From Aurantiochytrium sp. KH105 (Eukaryota; Sar; Bigyra; Thraustochytrida; Thraustochytriidae): DNA of 64,000 nucleotides. Within the stretch, counting starts at the first letter, position 1. Every line of letters begins with the position of its first letter. The DNA lies in the NCBI GenBank assembly GCA_003116975.1, contig BGKB01000187.1, positions 1 to 64,000 of the forward strand, in the 5' to 3' direction. Below, piece by piece: positions 1-10,400 of this stretch. A program made the translations under genes and the position numbers. The notes beneath the pieces were generated by a model, which saw only the letters and a program-made list of their open reading frames with translations, did no database searches and was not told the origin of the DNA.

Positions 1-413
1 TGAACCCTGTGGTGGGTGTGGTGAAAGAAGAAAGCGAGCCACCACACGTCCATGGCAGGTCCACAGCGGAATCCATGCGCTGCGCGCAGCGGCGCGGAGC
101 GTCCATTCTCGCGAACATGATGGTATACATGGACTGCTCGATTCAATTCATTTGCTTCATTTGGAAACGGCATAAGGAATGTATCGTACGAAGGTATAGT
201 GTTCATCACCGTGTCATGTGCAGATCAGCAGCAAAGTTGCAAACCTCGAAAGGGGCGCGTGCGTTTCCGAAGGGTCTCACGCTCGTCCTCATCCCTGCGA
301 AGCCCCAGCTTGTCAATTCCCCTCCGCTTGATCGATCGATCGATCGATCGATCGTTCGTTCGTTCGTGCGTGTGTTCGTTCGTTTGTCTGGGTCGCGAGA
401 TCAATGCGCGAGC
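1..413. other. Upstream region with GATC/GTTC tetranucleotide repeat
   Basis: No gene is supported here. A GATC-type repeat grades into a GTTC-type repeat at about 328-392. The downstream reading frame stays open through this stretch, with in-frame ATGs at 75, 117, 120 and 129. Its translation there is essentially that of the simple repeat, so I read the stretch as promoter and 5' leader rather than protein. Confidence 0.5.
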
Positions 414-1856
414 ATGAAGCGCAATAATAGGCACTCCCTGCTGGCGCGGTTCGCGTCGACGGGGTCGCTGAAGCAGGCGTACATGCAGGACGCAGAGTTG
501 GCCAAGACGCTCTACCTGATCAAGACCCTTCCGGTTTTCGCCATGCGCGCGCAGGAGTTGCCGGACGCGGAGCAGGCGGTGCTGGACGAGATCTTGCACG
601 CGTTGCTGTGGCGCGTGCACCACGCTCGCAAGGGCGGCGGGTGTGGCGCAGGAAGGGCGGCGGCGGCGGCGAATGCTGCGACGAGGACATCGACATCGGC
701 ATCGACACCGACGACGACAACAACGACGAAGACGACGACGACAACGATGACAACAACGACGTCGACGACGCCGCCGCTGCCGACGACGCTGGGCGCCAAG
801 ATGCTCGCGCAGTTCGAGGCGTGGGCGGAGTCGCGACACGGCGTGCGCGCGACGGCGCGCTGCGCGTCTCTGGACCCGCCAAGCGACCTCTCGGCGGCGA
901 TCGCGTGCGAGGCGCTGTGGCGGCTGGGCGCGCGGCAGCCTCTGCTGCGCGTGCTGCACGCGCAGCTCGCGCCGGCGGTCTTCCGCGAGTACCTCTCGCC
1001 CTCGCGCAGCTCCGTGTACACGCTCGAGACGTGGCGCGACGCGGCGCGCAGAGGCACGTGCGTGGACGCGGAGCGCGAGGACCTCCTGCTCGCGGCGTAC
1101 GCGCGCCTGACGACGCGGGCGCGCGGGGTCTTTTTGGCGCGCGTGCTCGCGGACATCGACGCCCAGGACGCGGCGGCGCTGCGGCGCGACGAGAGCCTGC
1201 AGCACCTGCTGCTGGCCGTGCAGGAGCGGCCGCCCGTGGCGCTGCTGGCCTTCATCCTGCAGAGCTGCGACGCCGACCTCGTCGAGGCCGGCCTGCAGGG
1301 CGTCTACTTCTCGCCGCGCATCTCCAAGGTCCTCTCGCGCAGGTCGCTGGTGGACCTCGCCGCGCGCAAGAAGCCCCGCCCGCGCCAGCCCGCGCCGCCC
1401 CCGCCGCGCGAGACCCGCGGATCGGGCACGGCGGGCTCGCTGCGCGCGGCGCACGTCCTGCTCGAGCCGCGCGGCGACGGCGACGGCGACGGCGACAGCG
1501 ACGGCGACAGCGGCAGAGGCAGCGGCGGCGACAGCGGCAGAGGCGGAGGCGGGGCAGCGCCTCGAGCAACAACGGCAGCCCTCCCAGCAAGAGCAGCAAC
1601 AGGAGCACCAGCAGCGGCCAGGATTCCCAAGGCCAACGATAGCAGCGCCCGCGAGAACAGAGACGAGAACGAACACGACGACCCGGAGAGGAAACTCTTC
1701 GAGCTGGTCGAAGACATCGAGGACGTCGACGCACTCGTGGGTGCCCTCACGCTCGTTGCTCGGAAATTAGCGAGCGCTGAGCAAGGTCCCGCCCGTGCGC
1801 GGCGGTCGATCTCACTTGCAGCAGCCCTGAGCTCGCTCTTGGACTCCGCCCAGTGA
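414..1856 (+). CDS. Uncharacterised protein with helical core and low-complexity tracts
   Basis: I do not recognise this 480-residue protein. The N-terminal 70 residues are helical and leucine-rich. A Thr-rich low-complexity stretch follows, encoded by ACG/ACA runs at about 690-790. Next comes a long Arg/Ala/Leu-rich helical region (about residues 120-320), a proline-rich segment, a Gly-Asp/Ser repeat (about 1470-1550), and an acidic C-terminal tail with a predicted amphipathic helix. GC content is very high throughout. I chose the ATG at 414 because residues encoded from the earlier ATG at 75 are translated simple repeats; the longer start cannot be excluded. A poly(A) signal AATAAA sits at 1889-1894, 33 bp after the stop. 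Long frames on the opposite strand here are GC-driven shadows. Existence of the gene is moderately likely; function is unknown. Confidence 0.55.
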   Translation: MKRNNRHSLLARFASTGSLKQAYMQDAELAKTLYLIKTLPVFAMRAQELPDAEQAVLDEILHALLWRVHHARKGGGCGAGRAAAAANAATRTSTSASTPTTTTTTKTTTTTMTTTTSTTPPLPTTLGAKMLAQFEAWAESRHGVRATARCASLDPPSDLSAAIACEALWRLGARQPLLRVLHAQLAPAVFREYLSPSRSSVYTLETWRDAARRGTCVDAEREDLLLAAYARLTTRARGVFLARVLADIDAQDAAALRRDESLQHLLLAVQERPPVALLAFILQSCDADLVEAGLQGVYFSPRISKVLSRRSLVDLAARKKPRPRQPAPPPPRETRGSGTAGSLRAAHVLLEPRGDGDGDGDSDGDSGRGSGGDSGRGGGGAAPRATTAALPARAATGAPAAARIPKANDSSARENRDENEHDDPERKLFELVEDIEDVDALVGALTLVARKLASAEQGPARARRSISLAAALSSLLDSAQ

Positions 1857-1888
1857 GGGACCAGCACGTGTACATTGTCAGCTTGTAT

Positions 1889-1894
1889 AATAAA
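1889..1894 (+). terminator. Poly(A) signal AATAAA
   Basis: AATAAA lies 33 bp after the stop of the gene at 414-1856 and only 43 bp before the start codon of the next gene. Cleavage of the upstream transcript and promoter function for the downstream gene must therefore overlap. Confidence 0.5.
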
Positions 1895-1936
1895 AACCAA
1901 GGCCGCGCACCGTAGTTGATCACTTGTAGCGGTCAG

Positions 1937-2803
1937 ATGCGGCGCGCCGACTATAACAAGATCGAGAGCAGGCTCCTCAAGGCGATTGCGCAAGGGTCTA
2001 CGCTGGAAGATGTTGTCTCAGATCTTGATCTCGAAACCTGGGGCACGAGCTGGAATGCCGTAGGGAGCATTTACTCGCATCTGTATACGCTATACATTAA
2101 GCGAACGACGCCCGGGGTGCGTCGGCGTCTCGACAAGCTTGTCCGTAGCTATACGCAGACGGCACGGCGGTCTGACCGGGACAGCATTATTTATGAGCTC
2201 GCACAATCGGTCTCGTTTTCTCCGTTCCTCCTGGCGCGGCTCATCGTTGGGTCGATCTGTAAAATTGCCAAGAAAGAGCTCGCCCGTGCAATGCGTGAGC
2301 CCGAAAAGGGAATTGCGGACCCTATCTTACGTCGCAACGTGGAGTTTTGCAAAGCAAAGGACACCCAATACTCGCCCCAGCATGACAAATACCGTGAGAT
2401 CGCGGGCCAGGAGCACGAGTATGTACTGAGCCGCAAATTGGGCGCTCTTCGTATTCCCTTTGTAGCCGAGGACGCCCTGCGCGATTTAGGTTTTGCCAAG
2501 ACGGTTGACTTTTTGCTCGAGACCCCAATCGCCGTCTATGGGCCGGAAGGCGAGGTGCGGACAATCTTTTGGATTGACTCGAAGGCTATGTTCGGCGATC
2601 CTGTTACCCATCGAGAAAACATGCCTCAACTCGAGGCATATGTTCATCGCTTTGGGCCTGGTTTGGTGATTTACTGGTCAGGCTTTGTGGAGGACCTCAA
2701 TGTGCATGCTGAGATTTTATTGGCTCAGGATATGCCTACTCTCTTTTCGAGTCTCCCAAGGCTTGCCGATAGCGCCTCGCTATCGATTGAGTTAGAGGCC
2801 TAG
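1937..2803 (+). CDS. CDIN1: CDIN1 (C15orf41)-like PD-(D/E)xK-type nuclease
   Basis: This 288-residue protein matches the CDAN1-interacting nuclease 1 family, whose human member binds codanin-1 and is linked to congenital dyserythropoietic anaemia type I. The family's C-terminal nuclease core is recognisable. It has a helix ending in IPF.AEDALRDLG.AKT, then VDFLLETP (about residues 190-197), IDSKAMFGD (about 213-221) and the signature RFGPGLVIYWSGF (about 237-249). Human CDIN1 has PDF and ESK at the active-site positions; here they read VDF and DSK, so the acidic residues and the lysine are kept. The N-terminal half is a helical DNA-binding-like region, as in the family. The frame opens 7 codons earlier at a TTG; the first ATG is at 1937. 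Length agrees with the family (about 280 residues). Only 80 bp separate it from the upstream stop. Role in the nucleus is inferred from the family. Confidence 0.88.
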   Translation: MRRADYNKIESRLLKAIAQGSTLEDVVSDLDLETWGTSWNAVGSIYSHLYTLYIKRTTPGVRRRLDKLVRSYTQTARRSDRDSIIYELAQSVSFSPFLLARLIVGSICKIAKKELARAMREPEKGIADPILRRNVEFCKAKDTQYSPQHDKYREIAGQEHEYVLSRKLGALRIPFVAEDALRDLGFAKTVDFLLETPIAVYGPEGEVRTIFWIDSKAMFGDPVTHRENMPQLEAYVHRFGPGLVIYWSGFVEDLNVHAEILLAQDMPTLFSSLPRLADSASLSIELEA

Positions 2804-3009
2804 ACAAGGGAACAAGATTGGCTTCAATAGAGCTTCCGCAGCATTTCTTTTGCAGATGAGAGCAAAAATATAATTATAAATCCCCCCCCCACTTGATGTG
2901 AACGATGTCAGCTTTTGCTTGCTTTTGGGCTTGCTTTTGGGCTTGCTTTGGCTTGCACTACTTGCTTCTTTGCTGATGAGAACACGTTGCTCCATTCTCT
3001 GCTCGTTCT

Positions 3010-3029
3010 CCCCCCCCCCCCCCCCCCCC
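3010..3029. repeat. Homopolymer C20 tract
   Basis: Twenty consecutive cytosines are present. Length is likely unstable, both in the genome and in sequencing. Confidence 0.95.
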
Positions 3030-3970
3030 TCCTCTCCCCCTTTCCAGAAAGCCACCTGCAAGTGATACAAGATGCTGGCCCGCGTCAGCCACCATGGCCA
3101 GCCAACTCGCGGCCACTGACAAGGGGGGAGGTGGTCTTGTGGTGGCTGGCTGGTCGTGGCCACGAGCCTCAAACTCTCGGGGAACGAGCTGGCCACGCCA
3201 AAGGAAAAAGTAAAGGTAAAAGAAAAGGTATACTCACAGTCACAGTCCCAGTCAGACCTCTGCAAAGAGAAGACAAGAATAGCACCAGCAGAGAACGAGA
3301 GAAAGGAAAAGGGGGGCGAACGGAGAATGGAGGAGAGTGCAGTGCAGTGTGGCCGCCGCCGATCGCCTCCTGCCTCTCGCACGAACGTTTGCCCCGGGTT
3401 CCGCACGCGGTCCCAAAGTGCGAGACGCACGCTGGGTATCTGCGCAACCCCTTGCACGCGGCCCGAAAGGGGCACACGGCACATCGTCTGGTGCGGTCTC
3501 GAGCCTCGCGGTCGCTCCCTCTCTGTTTCATACCCCCGCACGCTGGAATGTCCCGCGTGTCCAGGTGTGCGCCTTATGTTTTTACTAACGTATTCCATAG
3601 ATTGGTACCAGTACCCAGCAGACTTTAGGGGTAAAGTAGAATAGACTGCGAAGGCCTGCAATGTAGTGGATGTTTCGAGACTCTCAGCGTGCCCCCTACT
3701 GTTCTCCTCGTCATCGCGCGAGCGCGTCGAGGCGCGGTCGTAGGCGCCAGCTAGTGCAAACTCTAGTCCGGAGCACGCGTGCAGCAGCAGCGAGCGAGTC
3801 TTCGTGTTCGCTTGCACAGACCCGAAACTAGCGAGCCTCGAGGCGCGGCCACTCTCCGTGCGCGAGTCCGGCGACAACCACGGCCACGGTGACGGCAGGC
3901 GCCTGCCCCGGTGCAACGCGGCGGCAGCGGCGCGCGAGGTGCGGCGTGGCGTGGCGTGGCGTGGCGCCGT

Positions 3971-4001
3971 GCGTGCGTGCGTGCGTGCGAGCGAGCGAGC
4001 G
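3971..4001. repeat. Compound GTGC/GAGC tetranucleotide repeat
   Basis: Tandem GTGC units switch to tandem GAGC units. The same compound repeat in the same order recurs at about 36175-36226, upstream of the RBR ligase gene. Confidence 0.9.
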
Positions 4002-4377
4002 GCGAGGTTTGAAAGTTTGAGAATTCGAGAGCGAGCCCGCGCGATACCGTACAGGACGCGGCACGGTATCAAGCGCTGTCCGCGCGCGCGAGAAAGGCAA
4101 ACCAGAGCGAGAAAAGACGCACGTGGCGCAGCCAGCCCAGCCCGGTTGGCTGGGTAGGCTGCTTGAGCGTGAGCGGGGGAGGGGGCGAGCGACACGCAGG
4201 AAGGGAGAGGGGGGAGTGAAAGCTCGAGGTTGTGCGAAAGGGAAGGGTGGTGAAGAACGAGCATCTTTCTGCCCCACTTTGCAATAACAATACGTAGGCA
4301 GGTTGTGCCTACGTGCGTCAAAGAAATCAGCGACCAGCGAGCAAGAACGCGCACAGAGCAAAAGCGAGCAAAAGCGA

Positions 4378-4450
4378 GCAGAGCGAAGCAGAGCGAAGCA
4401 GAGCAGTACAGTGTAGTGCAGAGCAGAGCAGAGCAGAGCAGAGCAGAGCA
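4378..4450. repeat. AGAGC pentanucleotide repeat in the giant gene's leader
   Basis: Perfect and imperfect AGAGC/GCAGA units run up to about 45 bp before the ATG at 4498. Similar units recur before the ATG at 47200 and upstream of the gene at 61063. Confidence 0.9.
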
Positions 4451-4497
4451 AGTAAGAAGAGAAGCACTTGTCGAAGGATAAGCAAGTCCGAGCCAAG

Positions 4498-7400
4498 ATG
4501 CCCGGCGAACAAGAGGTGCAAGACCTCGAGGACGACTATGACAACTTCGCCCAGGACGTGCTCTGGGAGGACCCGGGCGAGGCCGCCAATTCCGAGGATG
4601 AAGATTCCGACATGGAGGAACGCTTCCGTCGTGTTCCGGGACTTCGCACAAAGCATGGACGTAAAAAGACCAAGGAACCCAAGACCCTGGCCGCTACCTT
4701 CGATTTTAGAAGGGGAAGGACCCGGTGGCCCGAAGGCGTCGAGCTCATCGACGAAAAGAAAGCCGAAGAACTCATCAAAAAGGCTGAGCAACGCGCTGCT
4801 GATACCAAGACTACTACTGGTTCAGCCGTCGCCGATGATCCCTGGGCCGCGCAAAGCATGTACCCCTCGCTGAGCGGGAATCCCGGCGGTTCTTCCTCGC
4901 TCGCCGCGCACGATCATGGAAGCAGCACCGGCGCTGGATACTCTGGTGCCGGACCTGGAGCTGGCATGGCTCCGGGTGACTCCCAACAAGCTGCTTTGCA
5001 GGGGCCCGTGGGACCGTGGGGAGGCCAGGTCGCACCCACCTCGGCCCCTATGACATCCTATTCCTCTGCGGCAGCTGCATCGTCAGCCGCTGGAGGAAGC
5101 GCAGGCGCTACTGCAAATGCCGCCAAGGCAAGCGCACCGCTTGACGACAAGAACTTGGATGACCCGCTGTTCAATCTTGCGCCAAATGCAGCCAAGTTCG
5201 AAACCCTCAAGGATCATAGCACCGCGCTTGTCCTTCTCCCCGGCCAAAGACTCAAGCTCGATCTGGAGGAACTTACGACTTACGGTGCGAGCTCCAAAGC
5301 GCGCGCACGTACCCGGAAAGAGGTAAAGCGCCGCGAGGCGATTCACAAACGCGGCTTGAAAAAGCAGGCTGAAATGGCGCGCGCCGCAGCCGCCTCTCTC
5401 GCCGGCGGCAATATCGGGGCCGTCGACGCTGCCGTGGCCAAAGCCGAGGCGGAGGTGGACAATTATTATGCCAAGCACGGTCGCGACGACGACGACGACG
5501 ACGACGATGACAAGAAAGGAGGCTTTCTCGACAGCGACGATGAGGATTTCGAAGTCGATGCCGACGACCTCTTTGACGATGATGATCTTGACGATGACGA
5601 CAGCGATGGCGCCTTGGGGCGCGGCCGGTCGCGCGGTCGCACGGATGGCCTCGGTGGGGGTCGGGACTCGAGCCCTGGCGGTGATTCACTTGTCATGGTG
5701 GGCGGCGGCGGCGGCGTGCGCTGGAGTGATGATGTCGCCACGGGAACTGCCGCTGGAACCAGCTATGGCTTTGGCATGGGAACCGGGACCGGGACCGGCG
5801 CGAGCGGAGGTTTCGGCGACAGTTTTGGCGGCTATGGAGGCTTTGGCGGCTATGGAGGCTTTGAGTCCATGTACAAGACGTACGTGAACCAGTATACCAT
5901 CACGATGGACGTCAAATTCGAGGTTGATCCGCCTCGCAACGGACTGTCTCTCTTTCAGACGCGTCTGGTCCACGTCGAGGAGAATCAGCGCACGGGCAAG
6001 AAGCGAATCAAGCAGTCGGATGGCGAATGCATGGTGAATAGCGAAGGCGGGGTAGGCATTCTTGGATCCTTTGGCGATGTGACCAAGGCAAAGGTGAAAA
6101 AGGGCAAGTGGCACCGCATCGTGATCGCCGTCGGCTGCAGCGAAGAAGGCAAGGGCCAAATTCGAACGTGGGTCGACTCGGTCCCCTGTGCGACCATTAA
6201 CCACGAAGAAGTAGTTCGTGACGGCCGCTTTGCCATTGATCCGGATGCTCTCTATCTCTTTTCCTCGAAGAACGCTAGCATGATGCCCGGCCAGATTTCC
6301 GTGCGGCACATCCGCATCGAGTCCGTCTTTTCCGACAACAGAATGGTGCGCGAGCAACGCGCGCGCGACAAGCTCATTTCCATGTACGAAGAAGAGCGAA
6401 AGGATGAAATCACGGAGCAGCGCAAGGAACTCAGCTTGGCTGTACTTTTCCCCAAAGCGCGGCCTATTTGGGTCGCGCCGGCTCTCACGGGTACCTTTGG
6501 TGACGCTTACATTGAAGGCACAATGCTCGAGGCATCGAGCCTTCTCAGCTGGTCACACACGGTGCTCAATTACACGCTCTCGCGCGCCTTGCACGAGATG
6601 GGGCCTTTTCTCGGCGCACTGTCGAGCCTTGAACGAGGATTTGTCAGCGATGCTGCCTATATCTTCTCGCGGAGCGGCGTAATGATGCGACAAATGATGA
6701 AGCTCTTGCGTCATCGTAACAAGACCCAGCTCATGGCTTTTCTCCGCAAGCTGCGCTCTGTGCTGGGCGACCTCGAAGTCGGGGATACCATTCTGCTGCC
6801 CGTTCTCGTGGAAACAAACGAGATTGTCATTGTCATGACGCGCGTCGATGATCAGCGCTTTCGCTTTGTCATCGTCAACACGGACCCGCTCAGCGGCCTT
6901 CGGTACCATGCGGTGTCCCCTGTGGCAGGCCCGCCCAAGCTCAAGTATCGCACCTGCATGGTCCTCAACAATGTGCCCAAGAAGAACGCTCTCGACAACG
7001 TTTTTTGGATGGCCGTTTACAATTTGAGTGTCCACAACCACAAGCGCGACACGGAGCGTTTCTACGACATCCTCTTGCCCTTTCTTACGGGAAAGCCACT
7101 CGAAACATCTTTGGTGGAGGCCGAAATGGAGGCTGCACACGGCAAGAGCGACGGCGTCGGTGCCGGTGCCTATCGTTCACCGCAGCGATCGCAGACAGCG
7201 TATGTGCGCTGTCTTCTCGAGGCTCTTCACTTTGTGCTGCGGGAAAAGGGGCTCAACGAGCTCCGTGCCAAGCTTGTCACGCTCGCACTGCGCGCTCAGT
7301 TTGTGAAGATGATCTCTAACGACATGGACCATATGCATCCTTCCGAGAATGGCGTCCGTGTTTGTCGCATGGCGTGCTCGCAGCTTGCGTACACCACGGT

Positions 7401-10400
7401 CAAGCTCGCAGACCGTCTTCGCGCCGAGGCCCAAAATGCCGACGACGCACGTCCAGAGGATGAGGCCGACATTAAAGAAGAAGAAGAGGAAGAAGAAGAA
7501 AACGCCAAAGAGGGCGCGGACATTCCAAAGAGTCCCAAGCCGGCTGGTGCCGCTTCTTCTTCTGACCCAGCGTCCTCGACGCCGGGCATGCAAAAGCGCC
7601 TTGCGAAGCGAAGGCTTCGTGCCGAAGCTTGCCGCCAAATCATGCTCGAGGAGTGCAAGCGACTTGCCTTTGACGTGCTGGACAAGGTCAAAGCCTGTGA
7701 GGAGGAATCTGTGGAGCTTCCTGCCATTCTTGAGCTAAGCAAGACACTTTTCGAGACGCCCAAGGCCTCGGGAGGCGCTCTCGCTCTGTCTGGGCCCGAG
7801 ATGTCTTCTCCTGTTCTCAGCGAGGGCAATGAGGAAGTCCGTGCCGCCGCCGAGGCGAACCCGGAGACGGCCCGGCATGCCCCGCAAGCCTTGCCTCGCA
7901 TTGGTGCCGATGACGAGAACGCGATCACACTAAAAGTCAAGCACACCTTGCCGCGTCGCGACCGCCTTCCGTTCGAGTTTGTCGTGGACCGCACGGGCCT
8001 TGTTTCGCAGCTCTTTGCCCTCGTAGAGGACAAGTCCGGTGTACCCGCCAGCAAGCAGCGACTCATTTTCATGGGCAAGATTCTCGACTCGACCAAGCTG
8101 CTCTCCGACTACAAGCTCAACACATCGGGCAAGGTCATTCATCTCGCTGTGCAAAAGGTCGTAGGCAAGGAAGGTGGTTCAGACGCCGGCGCGCAAAGCA
8201 AGGCCAAGCTCCGGAGTGGCACAAGCTCTGGCACTGCTCTCACGGCAGAAGGCGAATCGGAGGAAGTTGCGCGCGAGCGCGTCCGGCAGAACGTCCAATT
8301 TTGTGACATGCCTGTCATGTCCGCAGTCATGAACATTCCGAATCCAGGGCAAGCAGCAGCTTTGAAAAAGTATGTGGCCGTGGACTTTTTGCAGCTCCCC
8401 GAAAAAATCTTGAATCGGGCCGAGGCCGTAGACACGCTTCGCATGACGGACAAGCTCTGCACGCTCATGGACAATCAGAACCACTGCATTAAAAACGACA
8501 AGCTGCTTATCCTCAACTTGATCCAGTATGTCGTCACGCAGCTCATTCCACTTCCCGCACCGCGCGAAGTCACGCAGGACCCCGTCACACGCCTTCGTTC
8601 TGGGCGCGCGTACCGCCGACAGAAGCGTCGCCAACGTGCTCGCGACGAGCTTGCCGCCGAAGCGGCAGCTAAACAAGAGGCCGAAGAAGATCTTGAGGCC
8701 GACGGCGCCGCCGCGGCGGCGGCTGCTCGGGAAGAAGAAGAGGAAGATTCAGATTGGAATGAGGCTTCCAACTCGAGCGGATACTCTGACGAAGAGTGGG
8801 ATTCTGATCTCGAGGAGTACGTTCGTCGGCACCGCGGTGGAAGAAATGGGGGCGGAAAGGACGGGGAAGGCGAAGACGACGATGCGGAGGTCCGGGCCAA
8901 AGATGATAGTTCCGAAGACGAGGATGGTGAGGCCGGCATGGATGACGAGCTGCTTGACGCCACGAATATTGATGCGGAGATCGCCAAGAAGATGGGCATC
9001 TCAAGCATGCACGAAGCTGATCTGGCTAGAGTCAAGCAATTCTTGGAGGAGATGCCCACTACGCGCAAGCAAGCCATTGCTGAAATCGAGAGCCACGGAA
9101 ATTCGGACGCCGACGAGCTCACTGTGGACTTCCTCGACGACGAGCGCTTCCAGCCGAGCCTCGGCCAGCGCGTTCGCGTCCGCTTTCAGGGCGAGTATGG
9201 CATTTGGTACAACGGTACGGTGTCACGCCTCAATGACGATGGTTCCTTCTTTATCGTCTATGATGACGGCGATACCGAGGACGAGGTGCCGCGCTCGGCG
9301 GTTCGAAGCATCTTTGCTCCGCGCTTGCATCGTACCAAGGAAGAGCGTATCCGTGCAACTAACCGTCTCCATAATCGCATGGAGGCTTCTTTGGAGGCTC
9401 TCGTGGCGACCTTGGAAGCCAAGGGCGAGGGCAAGGATGCATTGGAAAAGGAAAGTGCAGGAACCGATGCAGGTGCTGCCGGAGCAAACGGCAAGTCAAC
9501 CTCGGAGGAGGAGCCGCAGCGGCCCGATCTTGACAATGGGCGACGCGCAGAAGCAGAGGCGACCGCTCGTGCGTGTATTTGGGATGAGGAGCCAATTGAT
9601 TACGCGTTGCAGGTCGAGATCATGCTCGTCTTGCAGCGTTTGATGGAGCATTTTGCCGCGGCAGCTTTCTCGCTGCAGCAGTCCCGTCCTCTTGACGCAG
9701 TTTGCGTAGTTGTACCCGGATGTATTGCAGCCATTGCCGACGCCATCATGCGACAGGTCGCCTTTGACACGCCCTCGGAAGCCTGCACACATCTTTTGGG
9801 TCAAACGCGCAGTGGCCGACAGCTGGGCATTCCCGGATTTGGATTGAGTGTGTCGACATTTGCAGACCAAACGGAGACGCTCGAGATTCATACGCCTGAG
9901 CTGAGCCTTGCGAGGACCTCTGTGCTCGACTACTTTGAAAGTCCCGCGCAACGTCGACTCTTTAAGATTTTCACCTGGGAGTCCGCACCGACCGTGAAGC
10001 CAAACCCTTCGCTCGTCAAGTACCTCCGTAACATTTGCCGCGAGACGGCCGCAACGGAGGCGAGTATGCCGCACACACTGCTTCTGGACCGACATCCCAA
10101 GTCTTCGCGCTTGCTCAAAAACTACCCCGAGCTCGAGGCCTATCGTGATATTGCCTTTTACTGGAAGCACTTTTTGAATCCAGACATTACGGCCTTTGTC
10201 AACTACGGAGGTCGCGAGGGCCGCGATGTGGGCCGTCTCGACCGCATGATCGCCCAGCTCAACTGGAAGTGGAACGCAGACATCCTCGCGTACGAGGTTC
10301 GGGCATTTTCCAACCGCGTGCTCACGTGCCGCCCGTTCCCGGACATGAACTACGCTGGGGTGTCGTACGAAAAGGACCACCAGCCACCGAAACACCGTTT

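Larger units (their letters stand above)
2804..4497. other. Repeat-rich spacer and 5' leader of the giant gene
   Basis: I see no supported gene in this 1.7-kb stretch. It contains TTGCTTTTGGGC tandem copies (about 2915-2950), a C20 run (3010-3029), a compound GTGC/GAGC repeat (about 3971-4001) and AGAGC pentanucleotide repeats (about 4378-4450) that end about 45 bp before the start codon. A long open frame on the minus strand (2792-4651) translates these repeats and is not credible. The distal half is probably the promoter and leader of the giant gene. Confidence 0.5.

Noticed and set aside
9-413. N-terminal extension of the first gene
   Set aside because: Non-ATG opening and translated GATC/GTTC repeat.
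225-1676. 483-codon minus-strand frame opposite the first gene
   Set aside because: Arg/Ala-rich shadow typical of very high GC; the plus-strand frame has better composition and a poly(A) signal.
2792-4651. 619-codon open frame on the minus strand
   Set aside because: It translates simple repeats and pyrimidine tracts (runs of CSALLCSALLC type), crosses the start of the giant gene, and has no domain.
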